DNA of 64,000 bases from Formosa sediminum (GCF_007197735.1 NZ_CP041637.1:2699001-2763000), one strand, 5' to 3'. Shown: positions 53,789 through 62,208, counted from the first letter of the stretch. Numbers and translations are program-made. Notes: generated from the sequence alone by a model not told the origin.

Positions 53789-53998
53789 TCAGTTCGGTCT
53801 TTGGTTTTTCCGTTCAGCTTTCTTTTTCGTAAAATACATACTTATAAATCCAGCAGCTCCTAAAGCTAAAAACAATCTTTGAATCCATATGTTTATTTCA
53901 AACCCGAATTTATTAACAGGACTTTGATTTCCGAAAAAAGAATCTATTAAATATCCTATTAATAAAACTCCTACTATTAATTGTAAATATTTCATCAT
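53789..53998 (-). CDS. small two-TM membrane protein
   Basis: The true start is MMKYLQLIV, because the longer frame begins inside the recombination-like site R21. The 69-residue product has two hydrophobic segments (LIVGVLLIGYLIDSFF and LFLALGAAGFISMYF) and a basic tail (KKKAERKNQ). No family recognised. Cassette ends are GTTGCCATT and AATGGCAAC. Confidence 0.55.
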   Translation of the reverse strand: MMKYLQLIVGVLLIGYLIDSFFGNQSPVNKFGFEINIWIQRLFLALGAAGFISMYFTKKKAERKNQRPN

Positions 53999-54047
53999 TT
54001 TTAATTTTAAATTATGTTCATTTTTGTTTTGTTCGTCAATGAATGGC

Positions 54048-54172
54048 AACGTGTTTGTATAAGAAAAGTTGCGTGTTTGTGTGCGAGGATTTTCCGAAGG
54101 AAAATCAGAAGCTAGCAAACGAGCAACTAACTTTGGTTTAGCTAAAACTAGCAATTTTTTTTATACGGTGTT
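54048..54172. repeat. attC-like site R21 (GTATAAG subtype)
   Basis: AACGTGTTTGTATAAGAAAAG with CAATTTTTTTTATACGGTGTT. The central hairpin is GAGGATTTTCCGAAGGAAAATC. Confidence 0.88.
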
Positions 54173-54180
54173 ACCTGTAG

Positions 54181-54741
54181 TTATTTTTTTCTATACACTA
54201 TTAAATTATACTTAAATTCAGTTCCATCACTTTCTAAAAGTTCAAATACTTTCAATTCCGTTTGAGTGATTTCCGCAAATTCTATTTCGTTTTTTGTAAA
54301 TTCTATTAAAGAACCAGATTCTCTTAATTGTTCCAAAAGACCTGGCGCAAGTTTGTCAATCGGAACATTGTATCTCGGTTTGTCATAAGTCATTCTAAAC
54401 AACTTAAATTCTCGGTCATATTCCCATTTTCCAGATTCACAATTATCGGGATTATCGCAACCAATTAATTCATAAGTTCCGTTTTTTTCAATTCGCATAC
54501 TAGGTCGCCAAATAACTTCATTAGCAGTAATTGTGTCATTTATAAAATGTGTAATTTCCGATATTGTTTTTCCATTACTATCCGTTAATTTATCAAATTC
54601 CCAAGTTCCAATAATCAGTTTCTCAATTTGTTCTGCGCTTTTCTTTGTTTTTGCATCATCTATTAATTCCAAGTAAGTTTTAGATGACTGGCAATAAGTC
54701 AAAATTGGAAAGAATATAATTGCAAGCAGGATGTTTTTCAT
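54181..54741 (-). CDS. secreted lipocalin-like protein
   Basis: This 186-residue protein has a signal peptide (ending TYCQ). IIGTWEFDKLTDSNGKTI and the closing FKYNLIVYRKK are typical of the lipocalin-like small beta-barrels (DUF4488/5004-type) common in Bacteroidetes. Ligand unknown. Cassette ends are GTTACCTGTA and TACAGGTAAC. Confidence 0.55.
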   Translation of the reverse strand: MKNILLAIIFFPILTYCQSSKTYLELIDDAKTKKSAEQIEKLIIGTWEFDKLTDSNGKTISEITHFINDTITANEVIWRPSMRIEKNGTYELIGCDNPDNCESGKWEYDREFKLFRMTYDKPRYNVPIDKLAPGLLEQLRESGSLIEFTKNEIEFAEITQTELKVFELLESDGTEFKYNLIVYRKK

Positions 54742-54751
54742 AATTACAGGT

Positions 54752-54877
54752 AACGTGTTTGTGTATGGTTAGTTGCGTGTTTAAGCAACTAATTTAGTAA
54801 ACAAAAACGAACGCGAGAAAATTCTGAAGGAATTTTCAAAGTAGGCAATTGCCAAGCAATTAATTATACACGGTGTT
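54752..54877. repeat. attC-like site R22
   Basis: AACGTGTTTGTGTATGGTTAG, central AAAATTCTGAAGGAATTTTC, right arm AATTATACACGGTGTT. Confidence 0.9.
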
Positions 54878-55511
54878 ACCTGTAGTTTTTTATATTATCT
54901 TCTATTGTCTTCGCATAAAAAATCATGAAATTATTAATAGATTGATGTAGATTACTTGCTCTAACATTCAATTCATAAAGTTTTTCAAAATCCAATAATT
55001 CGATATTCCCATTAGCATTTTCAATCTTAATATTCTTAAAATCTAATTCTCCACTTTTACTATAATGAAATAAATATCCGTGAACTATTGTATTCCTTAT
55101 TTTGTTTAGGTCTTTTAGTTTAACGCTCACTCTTTTCCAAATTTCCACTATTTCTGGATTTGAATATTTCTTAATTAAAGAATTTATTTTGTCAATTAAT
55201 TTTCCAGCTGTAAAAAATGTAGTCAATTCCGTTTTTTGAACTTCATTCAATCCTAAGGCTCCATTTGTAAAATCTCTTAATCTGTTCTCTACTCTCTGAA
55301 AAAGCAAAACATATTGTCCTATTTGTTGAGTAAGATTGATGCTTAAACTACCTAAAGGCATTCCAATTTCATCAATTCCAAACTTTTCGATTTTCCCTTC
55401 CAATAATACTCCAATTGAATTATTCGGTTTATCGATTAACTTTATCATTCCTTGTCCTTTTTTAGTAAGAACAATTAGTCCAATATTAAAATCAATCCAA
55501 TCTAATTTCAT
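54876..55511 (-). CDS. HEPN-like protein with RNTIVH motif
   Basis: This 211-residue soluble protein has an N-terminal beta-rich part (GMIKLIDKPNNSIGVLLEGK) and a helical C-terminal part with RNTIVH at 139-144, the Rx4H pattern of HEPN ribonucleases, preceded by a helix (RVSVKLKDLNK). Its TAA stop is the GTTA core of the cassette itself. Function inferred from the motif only. Cassette ends are GTTACCTGTA and TACAGGTAAC, the same as those of the preceding cassette. Confidence 0.55.
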   Translation of the reverse strand: MKLDWIDFNIGLIVLTKKGQGMIKLIDKPNNSIGVLLEGKIEKFGIDEIGMPLGSLSINLTQQIGQYVLLFQRVENRLRDFTNGALGLNEVQKTELTTFFTAGKLIDKINSLIKKYSNPEIVEIWKRVSVKLKDLNKIRNTIVHGYLFHYSKSGELDFKNIKIENANGNIELLDFEKLYELNVRASNLHQSINNFMIFYAKTIEDNIKNYR

Positions 55512-55538
55512 TCAGCGTATTTTTTAGGAATTACAGGT

Positions 55539-55662
55539 AACGTTTATGTATAAGAATAGTTGCGGGTTTGTATGCGAGGATTTTCCGAAGGAAAATCAGA
55601 CGTTACAAACACGCAACGACCTTTGATTAAGCACTAAACCGCAATTATTTTTATACGGTGTT
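55539..55662. repeat. attC-like site R23 (GTATAAG subtype)
   Basis: AACGTTTATGTATAAGAATAG with ATTATTTTTATACGGTGTT. The central hairpin is GAGGATTTTCCGAAGGAAAATC. Confidence 0.88.
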
Positions 55663-56488
55663 AGCGGTAGTTTTTATTATTCCTAATTCTATATGTTCTC
55701 AATAAATTTTCCATTTCTTTTGGGGTTTTATCGAAGTCACCAATTTTTATTTTTTCAGAACCACCTTTGAATTTATAATATAAATACGCTTCATACCTTT
55801 TTCCTGTATTAATATAAATTACTTCTTCATTTCTAATTTCTTTCCAATTTTTAAATTCGACATTTACTGTTCGAATTCCTTTATTACAAATAGTAATTTG
55901 TGTGTGATTATTCGTTGCTTGTCTAAACTCTTTTATTGCATAATATCCTCCAATTAGACTAAATATTGTTCCTTTTATATAACTGTCAGATGTTATTATT
56001 AAATAGACTCCAAGCCCAAGGCAAAGAAGCATTATTCCCATTTCGATTAAGTTTGTTGTTTTTGAATAATGAATTTTCGTTAAAGAAGGAACTGTATAGT
56101 CTTCTTTATATTCATCCTCTTTTTCGAATTTCTTTTCGAGTTCTTTGAGTTTTAATTTGTCCTTGTTATCCCTTATTTCTGTTTTTTCAAAAATATTGCC
56201 GTCCCTCCATATTAGCTTTTCTTGAATTGCTCTTTTCTTTAATTCGTGAACATTTCTAACATTTTCAAAAGCCCAAATTCTCCATTTGGTTATCATAAAA
56301 CTCCAAATTAGCCAAGCTAAAACAAAACCAATTAAGAAAGCTATCCCAATTCCCCAACCAGGAATTAAATTCTGTTTTGATAAAAATAAGGCTAAAGCTG
56401 GACAACCAATAATTGTAATAAATACAGGTATATTCACAATCAAATGCCCTCTATTTATTGCTTTATCGACTGTTATTTGTTCTCTCAT
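55661..56488 (-). CDS. membrane protein with four TM segments and PH-like tail
   Basis: This 275-residue protein has two hydrophobic segments near residues 16-37 and 44-68, then a charged linker (EKKFEKEDEYKED), then two more (IEMGIMLLCLGLGVYLII and GTIFSLIGGYYAI). It ends with a beta-rich domain of about 80 residues (FKGGSEKIKIGDFDKTP). The last domain has PH-like strand order. The stop codon is the GTTA core of the cassette, like the gene at 54876. Cassette ends are GTTAGCGGTA and TACCGCTAAC. Confidence 0.55.
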   Translation of the reverse strand: MREQITVDKAINRGHLIVNIPVFITIIGCPALALFLSKQNLIPGWGIGIAFLIGFVLAWLIWSFMITKWRIWAFENVRNVHELKKRAIQEKLIWRDGNIFEKTEIRDNKDKLKLKELEKKFEKEDEYKEDYTVPSLTKIHYSKTTNLIEMGIMLLCLGLGVYLIITSDSYIKGTIFSLIGGYYAIKEFRQATNNHTQITICNKGIRTVNVEFKNWKEIRNEEVIYINTGKRYEAYLYYKFKGGSEKIKIGDFDKTPKEMENLLRTYRIRNNKNYR

Positions 56489-56517
56489 TTGGATTTTGGC
56501 TCAAATTACCGCTAACG

Positions 56518-58180
56518 TCAGACTGTCTAATAACTATTCCTTTTTTCAGTTATATTTTTAAGAAGTTCTCAAGTAATTTACAGGTGATTTTTGTATTTTT
56601 TAGTTATGAAATTCATACTTGGAAAAGACCGAAAACAGACCTGCCTTTTTCCTGTTTCTCTTGAAGATTCTATAGAATCTGAGAACAGCGTAAGGTCTAT
56701 AGATCAATTTGTAGATTCACTTAACCTTGCAGAACTAGGATTCCGTTCAGACTTTACCGAAAACGGTCCTCCGGCCTATAACCCAGCTGTTCTTCTCAAA
56801 CTTTACATCTACGGATACATGAACCGTATGCGTTCTTCAAGACAATTAGAAAAAGAATGCAGGCGTAACATTGAAGTCATGTGGCTGCTTGAATCGCTAA
56901 CCCCAGACCACAACACCATCAGTAACTTCAGAAAAGATAATGCAAAAGCTATTAAAAAAGTGTTCTTTGCTACCGTGCAAATTGCACGCAATTTTGGGCT
57001 TATCGGAGCTACACTTATAGCAGGAGACAGTACTAAGTTTAGAGCTCAGAATAGTAAGAAAAACAATTTTAATAAAAAGAAAATACAGCGTCACATAGAT
57101 TATATTGACAATAAATTAGAGCAATATAACAAAGCTCTTGAGCAAAGTGATAGTGAAAATGAGAAAGAAGATATTAAGAAGAATATTGATAAGCATCAAG
57201 GTCGTAGAAAAGAATACGAAAAACTAAATGTACAGCTGAATGCCTCTGGAGAACCACAAATTTCTACCTCTGATCCCGATAGCAAGCATTTAATTGTGCG
57301 TAACAATATTACTGAAGTTGCTTACTGTGTACAATCTACTGTGGACGCAGATCACAATATTCCGTTCGACTACTTGGTTACCAATAAAAATGACTCCAAA
57401 GCTATGGGACAGATGTTACAGAGAGCTAAAACCATTCTAGGGACAAATACATTTACGGCGCTATACGACAAAGGATATCATACAGGAAGTGAATTTAAAA
57501 CTGCTAATAAACTGGGTATTAAAACCCTTGTTGCTATTCCTGGAATAGGAAGAGCATCGCAAGCTCCAGACCCTAACTATAACTCAGAACATTTTAAATA
57601 TAATAAAGAACACGACACCTATACCTGCCCGGAAGGAAATATACTTAAAAGTAATGGAAGTATCTATAAAGCTCGTAATTACAACTTCAAACAATATAAA
57701 ACAACCAAATGTAAAGCTTGCCCCGCAAGAGCATTATGCACCACGTCTAAAGTAAATGGAAAAGTAGTACAGCGCAGTGAATTCCATAAATATATTGAAG
57801 CCAACGTAAAGAGCGTATTGCAAAATCCTGATGCTTACAAAAAACGCCAAGCCATTGTAGAGCATCCATACGGAACCATAAAACGCCAGTGGAGTTTTGA
57901 TCATATTATGACTAAAAAAACGATACAACGTGCTAGTGCAGATGTAGGATTTATGTTTATTGCCTATAACTTAAAAAGAATTTGGAATATCTTTAGAAAA
58001 ACAAATACACCTCGTGTTCAAGCTCACAGATCTTTAATTAGGCTTTTTACAGCTATTCTAACAAGTTTTGAAGAACCCTACAAACAAAATTCAAAATATA
58101 GAATCTTAGCTCACGTCTAATAGAAAAAACTGTATTTTAGTAGAAACATATAAAAACGCAGCAAGTTATTAGACAGACTG
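56518..58180 (+). mobile_element. IS1182-family insertion sequence, copy 2
   Basis: This 1663-bp element has the same length and ends as the copy at 32622-34284, and only a few substitutions. An apparent ACG duplication flanks it. Both copies point to the right, against the direction of the cassette genes. Confidence 0.9.
56606..58120 (+). CDS. IS1182-family transposase
   Basis: Intact 504-residue product starting at MKFILGKD. It differs from copy 1 by one visible residue (QLEKE instead of QLEKK). See copy 1 for motifs. The identity of the two copies means recent transposition. Confidence 0.92.
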   Translation: MKFILGKDRKQTCLFPVSLEDSIESENSVRSIDQFVDSLNLAELGFRSDFTENGPPAYNPAVLLKLYIYGYMNRMRSSRQLEKECRRNIEVMWLLESLTPDHNTISNFRKDNAKAIKKVFFATVQIARNFGLIGATLIAGDSTKFRAQNSKKNNFNKKKIQRHIDYIDNKLEQYNKALEQSDSENEKEDIKKNIDKHQGRRKEYEKLNVQLNASGEPQISTSDPDSKHLIVRNNITEVAYCVQSTVDADHNIPFDYLVTNKNDSKAMGQMLQRAKTILGTNTFTALYDKGYHTGSEFKTANKLGIKTLVAIPGIGRASQAPDPNYNSEHFKYNKEHDTYTCPEGNILKSNGSIYKARNYNFKQYKTTKCKACPARALCTTSKVNGKVVQRSEFHKYIEANVKSVLQNPDAYKKRQAIVEHPYGTIKRQWSFDHIMTKKTIQRASADVGFMFIAYNLKRIWNIFRKTNTPRVQAHRSLIRLFTAILTSFEEPYKQNSKYRILAHV

Positions 58181-58318
58181 ACGGTTACGTATAAGAATAG
58201 TGCGTAGTTTGAGTGCGAGGATTTTCCGAAGGAAAATCAGAAGCAAGCAAACAAGCACTAACTTTTGATTTAGAAATAAACTTACGCATTATTTTTATAC
58301 AATGTTGTACACAGTACT

Positions 58319-58840
58319 TTATTTCCATTTAGCTATTAATTCAGTCACACCGTTTTTAATTCCGCTATAAAATTCTCCACTTTTAAATTCAGGTATGATA
58401 GTTTTCTCAATTACTTCTTTGCAGATTTCGTCGGTTAAAATTAGTTCAGTTCCTAGTCCAGTTGCAATTCCGATTTGTCGACAAGGTTTACAGACAACTA
58501 TTGTCAGTCCGTTATTTTTATTTGCTGCTCCAACTCTCCAATCATTTCCTAAATTAGTTGCGTATTTTTGGATTTCAACATAGGGTTTAATGCTGTCTAC
58601 GGTTACAACTACAATTTGTCTCTTAGTCTTAACATCATAATCATAAAGAATTTTTGTTAATTCAGTCCGTTGTGATTCCGTGAATATTTGTCCGTAATCG
58701 TTTATAATTCCGATTGGTTTTGGAAAAATATCCATTTCCATTTCCAAAGAACATAATACTATAGTTTCTTTTGCTGAATCTTTGCAAGAAAGCAAGTTTA
58801 AGGTCAAAAGTAGTATTAATATTTTTGTTACGATTTTCAT
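58319..58840 (-). CDS. TPM-domain lipoprotein
   Basis: The preferred start is MKIVTKIL (a longer GTG start is unlikely), giving 173 residues with lipobox LNLLSC. IINDYGQIFTESQRTELTK, then RQIVVVTVDS, DWRVGAANKNNGLTIVV and IATGLGTELILTDE are the core of TPM (TLP18.3/Psb32/MOLO-1) domains. There is no C-terminal TM segment, so the domain is anchored by lipid only. Such proteins act in envelope or protein-complex maintenance. Cassette ends are GTTGTACACA and TGTGTACAAC. Confidence 0.75.
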   Translation of the reverse strand: MKIVTKILILLLTLNLLSCKDSAKETIVLCSLEMEMDIFPKPIGIINDYGQIFTESQRTELTKILYDYDVKTKRQIVVVTVDSIKPYVEIQKYATNLGNDWRVGAANKNNGLTIVVCKPCRQIGIATGLGTELILTDEICKEVIEKTIIPEFKSGEFYSGIKNGVTELIAKWK

Positions 58841-58856
58841 TTCAGGTATTGTGTAC

Positions 58857-58983
58857 AACGGTTTTGTGTATGGTTAGTTGCGTGGTTAAGCAACTAATTT
58901 AGCAAACTTTTACGAACCCGAGAAAATTCCGCAGGAATTTTCGCAAGTAAGCACTTAAAAAGCAATTAATTATACACGGTGTT
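58857..58983. repeat. attC-like site R25
   Basis: AACGGTTTTGTGTATGGTTAG, central AAAATTCCGCAGGAATTTTCG, right arm AATTATACACGGTGTT. Confidence 0.9.
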
Positions 58984-58995
58984 GTACGCAGGTTT

Positions 58996-59301
58996 TTATT
59001 TTTTCGATTCTCTGTATTTATATTTTCCATCCTTAAAAACTAAAAAGTGAGACATACTCAAAATATCTCTATTCCCTTTAATCTCTGTGATTAAATACCA
59101 TTTTTCGTTATCAGAAGTCGTTATTGGATTTTCCCAATCAATTTCAATAAATTCAGGTTGTTGTTTTTTAACTTCGGTTACGTTTTGTTCAGCCTCAATA
59201 TTGTCAGCCCATTCTATTGTATCATTGTAATAGTCTTTGCAACTAAAAACAACTACAAATAGAAATAAAAAAATAAAATTCTTTAGGTTGCTAAATTTCA
59301 T
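58996..59301 (-). CDS. small lipoprotein
   Basis: This 101-residue protein has a lipoprotein signal (VVVFSC) and a short globular part with WENPITTSDNEKWYLITEI. No family recognised. It shares a two-gene cassette with 59364-59663 (ends GTTGTACGCA and TGCGTACAAC). Confidence 0.55.
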   Translation of the reverse strand: MKFSNLKNFIFLFLFVVVFSCKDYYNDTIEWADNIEAEQNVTEVKKQQPEFIEIDWENPITTSDNEKWYLITEIKGNRDILSMSHFLVFKDGKYKYRESKK

Positions 59302-59363
59302 TCCAACATATTATTTTTAATCAGCGAGTCCATTTCCGCTTGGTACTTTTCTCGCCATTCTTT

Positions 59364-59663
59364 TCAGTTTCTTTTATTTAGATACTTTTCAATTTCAGCG
59401 TTATAAGAGTCAATTCCACGTAATTGAGGTCCAGTTACAGTGCATCCAATATTCGATTCGTGAAATCCGTATTTTTCTTTTAATCCAATACAAGGAACTC
59501 CACATGGTAAAGGTTTTCCAACTGTCACGATTCTTGCTGAATTCCGCCAACTGTCAATCTTACCAGTCAAATAATTAAATCGATTAAAAAGTCCAAATTG
59601 CCATAATAAAAATCCAACAATTAAGATTCCAATTCCGGTTGTTATTTTCTTTTTGCGTTTCAT
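59364..59663 (-). CDS. small membrane-anchored protein
   Basis: This 99-residue protein has one N-terminal hydrophobic segment (GIGILIVGFLLWQFGLF) after a Lys/Arg-rich start, then a soluble part with two cysteines (LPCGVPCIG) that may be redox-active or bind metal. First gene of a two-gene cassette with a 62 bp gap to the small lipoprotein. Confidence 0.5.
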   Translation of the reverse strand: MKRKKKITTGIGILIVGFLLWQFGLFNRFNYLTGKIDSWRNSARIVTVGKPLPCGVPCIGLKEKYGFHESNIGCTVTGPQLRGIDSYNAEIEKYLNKRN

Positions 59664-59679
59664 TGGTCAACTTGCGTAC

Positions 59680-59867
59680 AACGGACTTGTGTATGGAACG
59701 TAGCGTGCAAAAAGACACTAACTTTTCGGATTAACACAGAGCCGAATTTTTATATTTTGTTTTTAATTTTTCTTTTTTAAAAGCCAAATTAAAAATTTGG
59801 CGGACTTTCTAAATATACACAAACCTTTAAGTTTAGCACTTATTAGCTATGTTTTATACACCTTGTT
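59680..59867. repeat. attC-like site R26, long subtype
   Basis: 188 bp. AACGGACTTGTGTATGGAACG with TTTTATACACCTTGTT, and internal GCCAAATTAAAAATTTGGCG. Very similar to R15 although 11 kb away. Confidence 0.85.
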
Positions 59868-60732
59868 AGCCACCGTTATTTATTTCTATAACTATTCTTT
59901 TCGGTTCAAGTTGTGAATGACTAAAATAGCACTTCCATTTTGAATTTTCCTCAATTCCTTCGATTGTATTTCCTTGTTCAATTACAACTCCATTTTCAAA
60001 AATATAATGTCCATAATTAAACAATAAGCCAGCAATTTGTTGTGCATCATAATTTGAAAATCTGAATTCAAAATCAGGAAGTCCTAAAGAATTTAAGCCC
60101 AACGTGTCCATTATCATTTCGCTCTCTGTTCCTTGAATATTAAACAACCTAACATTCATAAAAACATTTACATTTTGATAGTTGTTTTGGCTACTTTTTT
60201 CTAAAAAATCAATTGGTTTTAAAACCATTTCACTATTTCGAATCCATACAGCATTTGGTTCCATTGCTGAAATTACACTTGCTACAAATTTTTGAAAATA
60301 CTCTATACGTTCCTTATAGTCTAAATTTCTTGACATCAGGTCAGTTAATAATAATTCGTAAGAACACTTTTTAACAGTTTCCTCTGCTTGAGACCAGCTC
60401 CAAGATTGTCCAAAGGAAGCGTTTAGTTCGGAAAAGTCAATTTTATTTTCGTCTGGGATAAATATAGTTGCTTGTGCAGGAATATTTCCTTCTTCAAATT
60501 TAACTTGGTAATCCTTAAACAAATAATGTCTTGAATTAGTTGGTTTGTCATTATTTTCGGGAAGTTCAATTTGTTTAAATCGCTTTTTTAATTCCTGTTC
60601 GATTTTTTCATCCTTAAATATTGGTTCACTTTCAAAGAATAGTTTTACCATTAACAATTCGGTTGGATTTTCGAATTGTTCTATTTCTTCTTTTTTTTCT
60701 TTCTTTTTTCTATTGAAATTGAATAATCTCAT
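59866..60732 (-). CDS. DUF4261 domain protein
   Basis: This 288-residue soluble protein has a basic N-terminus (FNRKKKEKK). The body matches DUF4261: SELNASFGQSWSWSQAEE, SNEL-like LLLTDLMSRNLDYKER, AMEPNAVWIRNSEM, DTLGLNSLGLPDFEF and a closing NGVVIEQGNTIEG. The family appears in immunity-type contexts but its role is not settled. The stop codon is the GTTA core of the cassette. Cassette ends are GTTAGCCAC and GTGGCTAAC. Confidence 0.7.
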   Translation of the reverse strand: MRLFNFNRKKKEKKEEIEQFENPTELLMVKLFFESEPIFKDEKIEQELKKRFKQIELPENNDKPTNSRHYLFKDYQVKFEEGNIPAQATIFIPDENKIDFSELNASFGQSWSWSQAEETVKKCSYELLLTDLMSRNLDYKERIEYFQKFVASVISAMEPNAVWIRNSEMVLKPIDFLEKSSQNNYQNVNVFMNVRLFNIQGTESEMIMDTLGLNSLGLPDFEFRFSNYDAQQIAGLLFNYGHYIFENGVVIEQGNTIEGIEENSKWKCYFSHSQLEPKRIVIEINNGG

Positions 60733-60762
60733 TTGTAGTTTGTCTGTTTTCTAATGGTGGCT

Positions 60763-60887
60763 AACGTGTTTGTGTATGATTAGTTGCGTGTTTTAAGCAC
60801 TAAAGTTAGTAAATAAAACACAGATAGAAAGTCCGCGAGGACTTTCGTAAGTAGGCTAAAACCAAGCAATTAATTATACACGGTGTT
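60763..60887. repeat. attC-like site R27
   Basis: AACGTGTTTGTGTATGATTAG, central GAAAGTCCGCGAGGACTTTCG, right arm AATTATACACGGTGTT. Confidence 0.9.
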
Positions 60888-60898
60888 AGCTGCAGTTT

Positions 60899-61651
60899 TT
60901 ATAATCCTATGTTCAGTTTTTCCGAAAAGTCTCTTAAAAACTTGTAATTTACTTTTTGTAAAATATTAATTTTATCGAGTATATCATTCACATACTCAAT
61001 GTCAATTGTTATTCCTCCGTGAGCAATTTGATTTCTTATTGCATTATGTTCATTTACCCAATTTTCGTTACCTAAAATGTGAGGCCATTCAGAACATTCT
61101 CCCCAAACCTGAATGAAACAATTCCAAATTCTATTTATAGTCCCACTTCGAGTTCTTTCATTATTTTCACAAAAAGCATCTGAAACGACAGAGATTGAAT
61201 TCCAAAATGCTAAAAATTTATCTAATGTGTTTTCTGTATTCAAACCTTTTCTATACCAACTAAAAGCTCGTAACATTTTACTATTATCAGTATGTAAATT
61301 CAATTCTCTTGCTAATTCAAATGCTCTCTGAATTTCGCTAAATTCAACTATTGTTTTTATATTATAACTGACGTTTCTGTTTTCATAAGTATTAATGTCA
61401 AGTTTGCAATTTGTTATAACACAAAGTACGTCCAACATTTTTCCGATAAATAGTCCAGCAACTTTTTCAGCCCTTTCAGAGTCTATTGTTCGGACTGTAG
61501 AATTTATTACGTTATTTCTATGAGTAGTTTTTATATTGATGTCGCTGTCAAACACTCTTCCTAAATCCAATTCTTTTGTTGTTTGAAAATTAATATTGTT
61601 TTCAAACTTAATTGGTCCGTCTATAAAGAACTGAACTTCGTATATTCTCAT
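60899..61651 (-). CDS. HEPN-like protein with RNQIAH motif
   Basis: This 250-residue soluble protein has RNQIAH at 206-211 inside EHNAIRNQIAHGG, the Rx4H motif of ApeA-type HEPN ribonucleases, and an upstream helix (FSWYRKGLNTEN) with a conserved Trp-Tyr-Arg. The N-terminal 100 residues are beta-rich. It looks like a stand-alone ApeA-like protein. Cassette ends are GTTAGCT and AGCTAAC, shorter than usual. Confidence 0.6.
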   Translation of the reverse strand: MRIYEVQFFIDGPIKFENNINFQTTKELDLGRVFDSDINIKTTHRNNVINSTVRTIDSERAEKVAGLFIGKMLDVLCVITNCKLDINTYENRNVSYNIKTIVEFSEIQRAFELARELNLHTDNSKMLRAFSWYRKGLNTENTLDKFLAFWNSISVVSDAFCENNERTRSGTINRIWNCFIQVWGECSEWPHILGNENWVNEHNAIRNQIAHGGITIDIEYVNDILDKINILQKVNYKFLRDFSEKLNIGL

Positions 61652-61670
61652 TTTTTGTCAAATTGTAGCT

Positions 61671-61859
61671 AACGGCTTCGGCTATGATTAGTACGGGAAT
61701 TGATTAGCGATTAATTTCCGATTAAGCACTTAGCCAAAACTTTTTATTTTGTTTTACTTTTTCATTTTTAAAGCCAAATCAAAAGATTTGGCGGACTTCA
61801 TAAAAATACACTTTCCTTTTGATTAAACACAAAAACCCGTATTAATTATAGCCATTGTT
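61671..61859. repeat. attC-like site R28, long subtype
   Basis: 189 bp with AACGGCTTCGGCTATGATTAG and AATTATAGCCATTGTT. The internal hairpin is GCCAAATCAAAAGATTTGGCG: compared with R6, R15 and R26, both arms changed together (compensatory T to C and A to G). Confidence 0.85.
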
Positions 61860-61872
61860 GTGCGTAGGCTTT

Positions 61873-62208
61873 TCATATCTCTATTAAAACAGATTTTCCA
61901 CTTGATTTATCTCCCGAAGTCCATTTCCAGTTTTCATAAAGCTTTATTTTTCCATTCTCTGTCAATTCAGGTTCTGAAAAACAAATTCCAGTCATTAACT
62001 CTCCTTTTGTATTGATTTGATGATAACTCATTTCTATTTTTCCATTATCGTCAACAAGTCCAATTAAATGTCCTCGAACAATTTGCCCTCCACTATATTC
62101 AGATGTTAGGATATTTTCATTTTGTTTATATTCAAAAATAGTTTCTGTAGTGGTTTCTCCATTGTCGGAATTTTCAAAAACTTTAAATCTTTTGTTATTA
62201 TAATTCAT
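61873..62208 (-). CDS. small protein annotated in relatives as N-acetylglutamate synthase-like
   Basis: The preferred start is MNYNNKRF, which overlaps the end of the upstream oxidase-like gene by 11 bp and suggests translational coupling. The 111-residue product has FEYKQNENILTSEYSGG, GLVDDNGKIEMSYHQIN and ENWKWTSGDKSSGKS, the beta-rich repeats of a small family often labelled N-acetylglutamate synthase without proof. It has no acetyltransferase motif, so I do not endorse that function. Confidence 0.6.
   Translation of the reverse strand: MNYNNKRFKVFENSDNGETTTETIFEYKQNENILTSEYSGGQIVRGHLIGLVDDNGKIEMSYHQINTKGELMTGICFSEPELTENGKIKLYENWKWTSGDKSSGKSVLIEI

Larger units (their letters stand above)
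56514..58306. repeat. attC-like site R24, split by IS1182-type copy 2
   Basis: The left four bases AACG (56514-56517) and the rest (58181-58306, GTTACGTATAAGAATAG to ATACAATGTT) form one site. The insertion point, right after AACG with ACG repeated on the far side, is identical to that in R5. Confidence 0.8.

Noticed and set aside
53999-54154. N-terminal extension of the small membrane protein at 53789
   Set aside because: The upstream codons lie inside site R21 and are not a plausible N-terminus; an ATG-ATG at 53993-53998 directly precedes the hydrophobic segment.
61873-62208. Assignment as true N-acetylglutamate synthase
   Set aside because: The protein lacks acetyltransferase or kinase-like motifs and is much too short; the label comes from an unproven family name.
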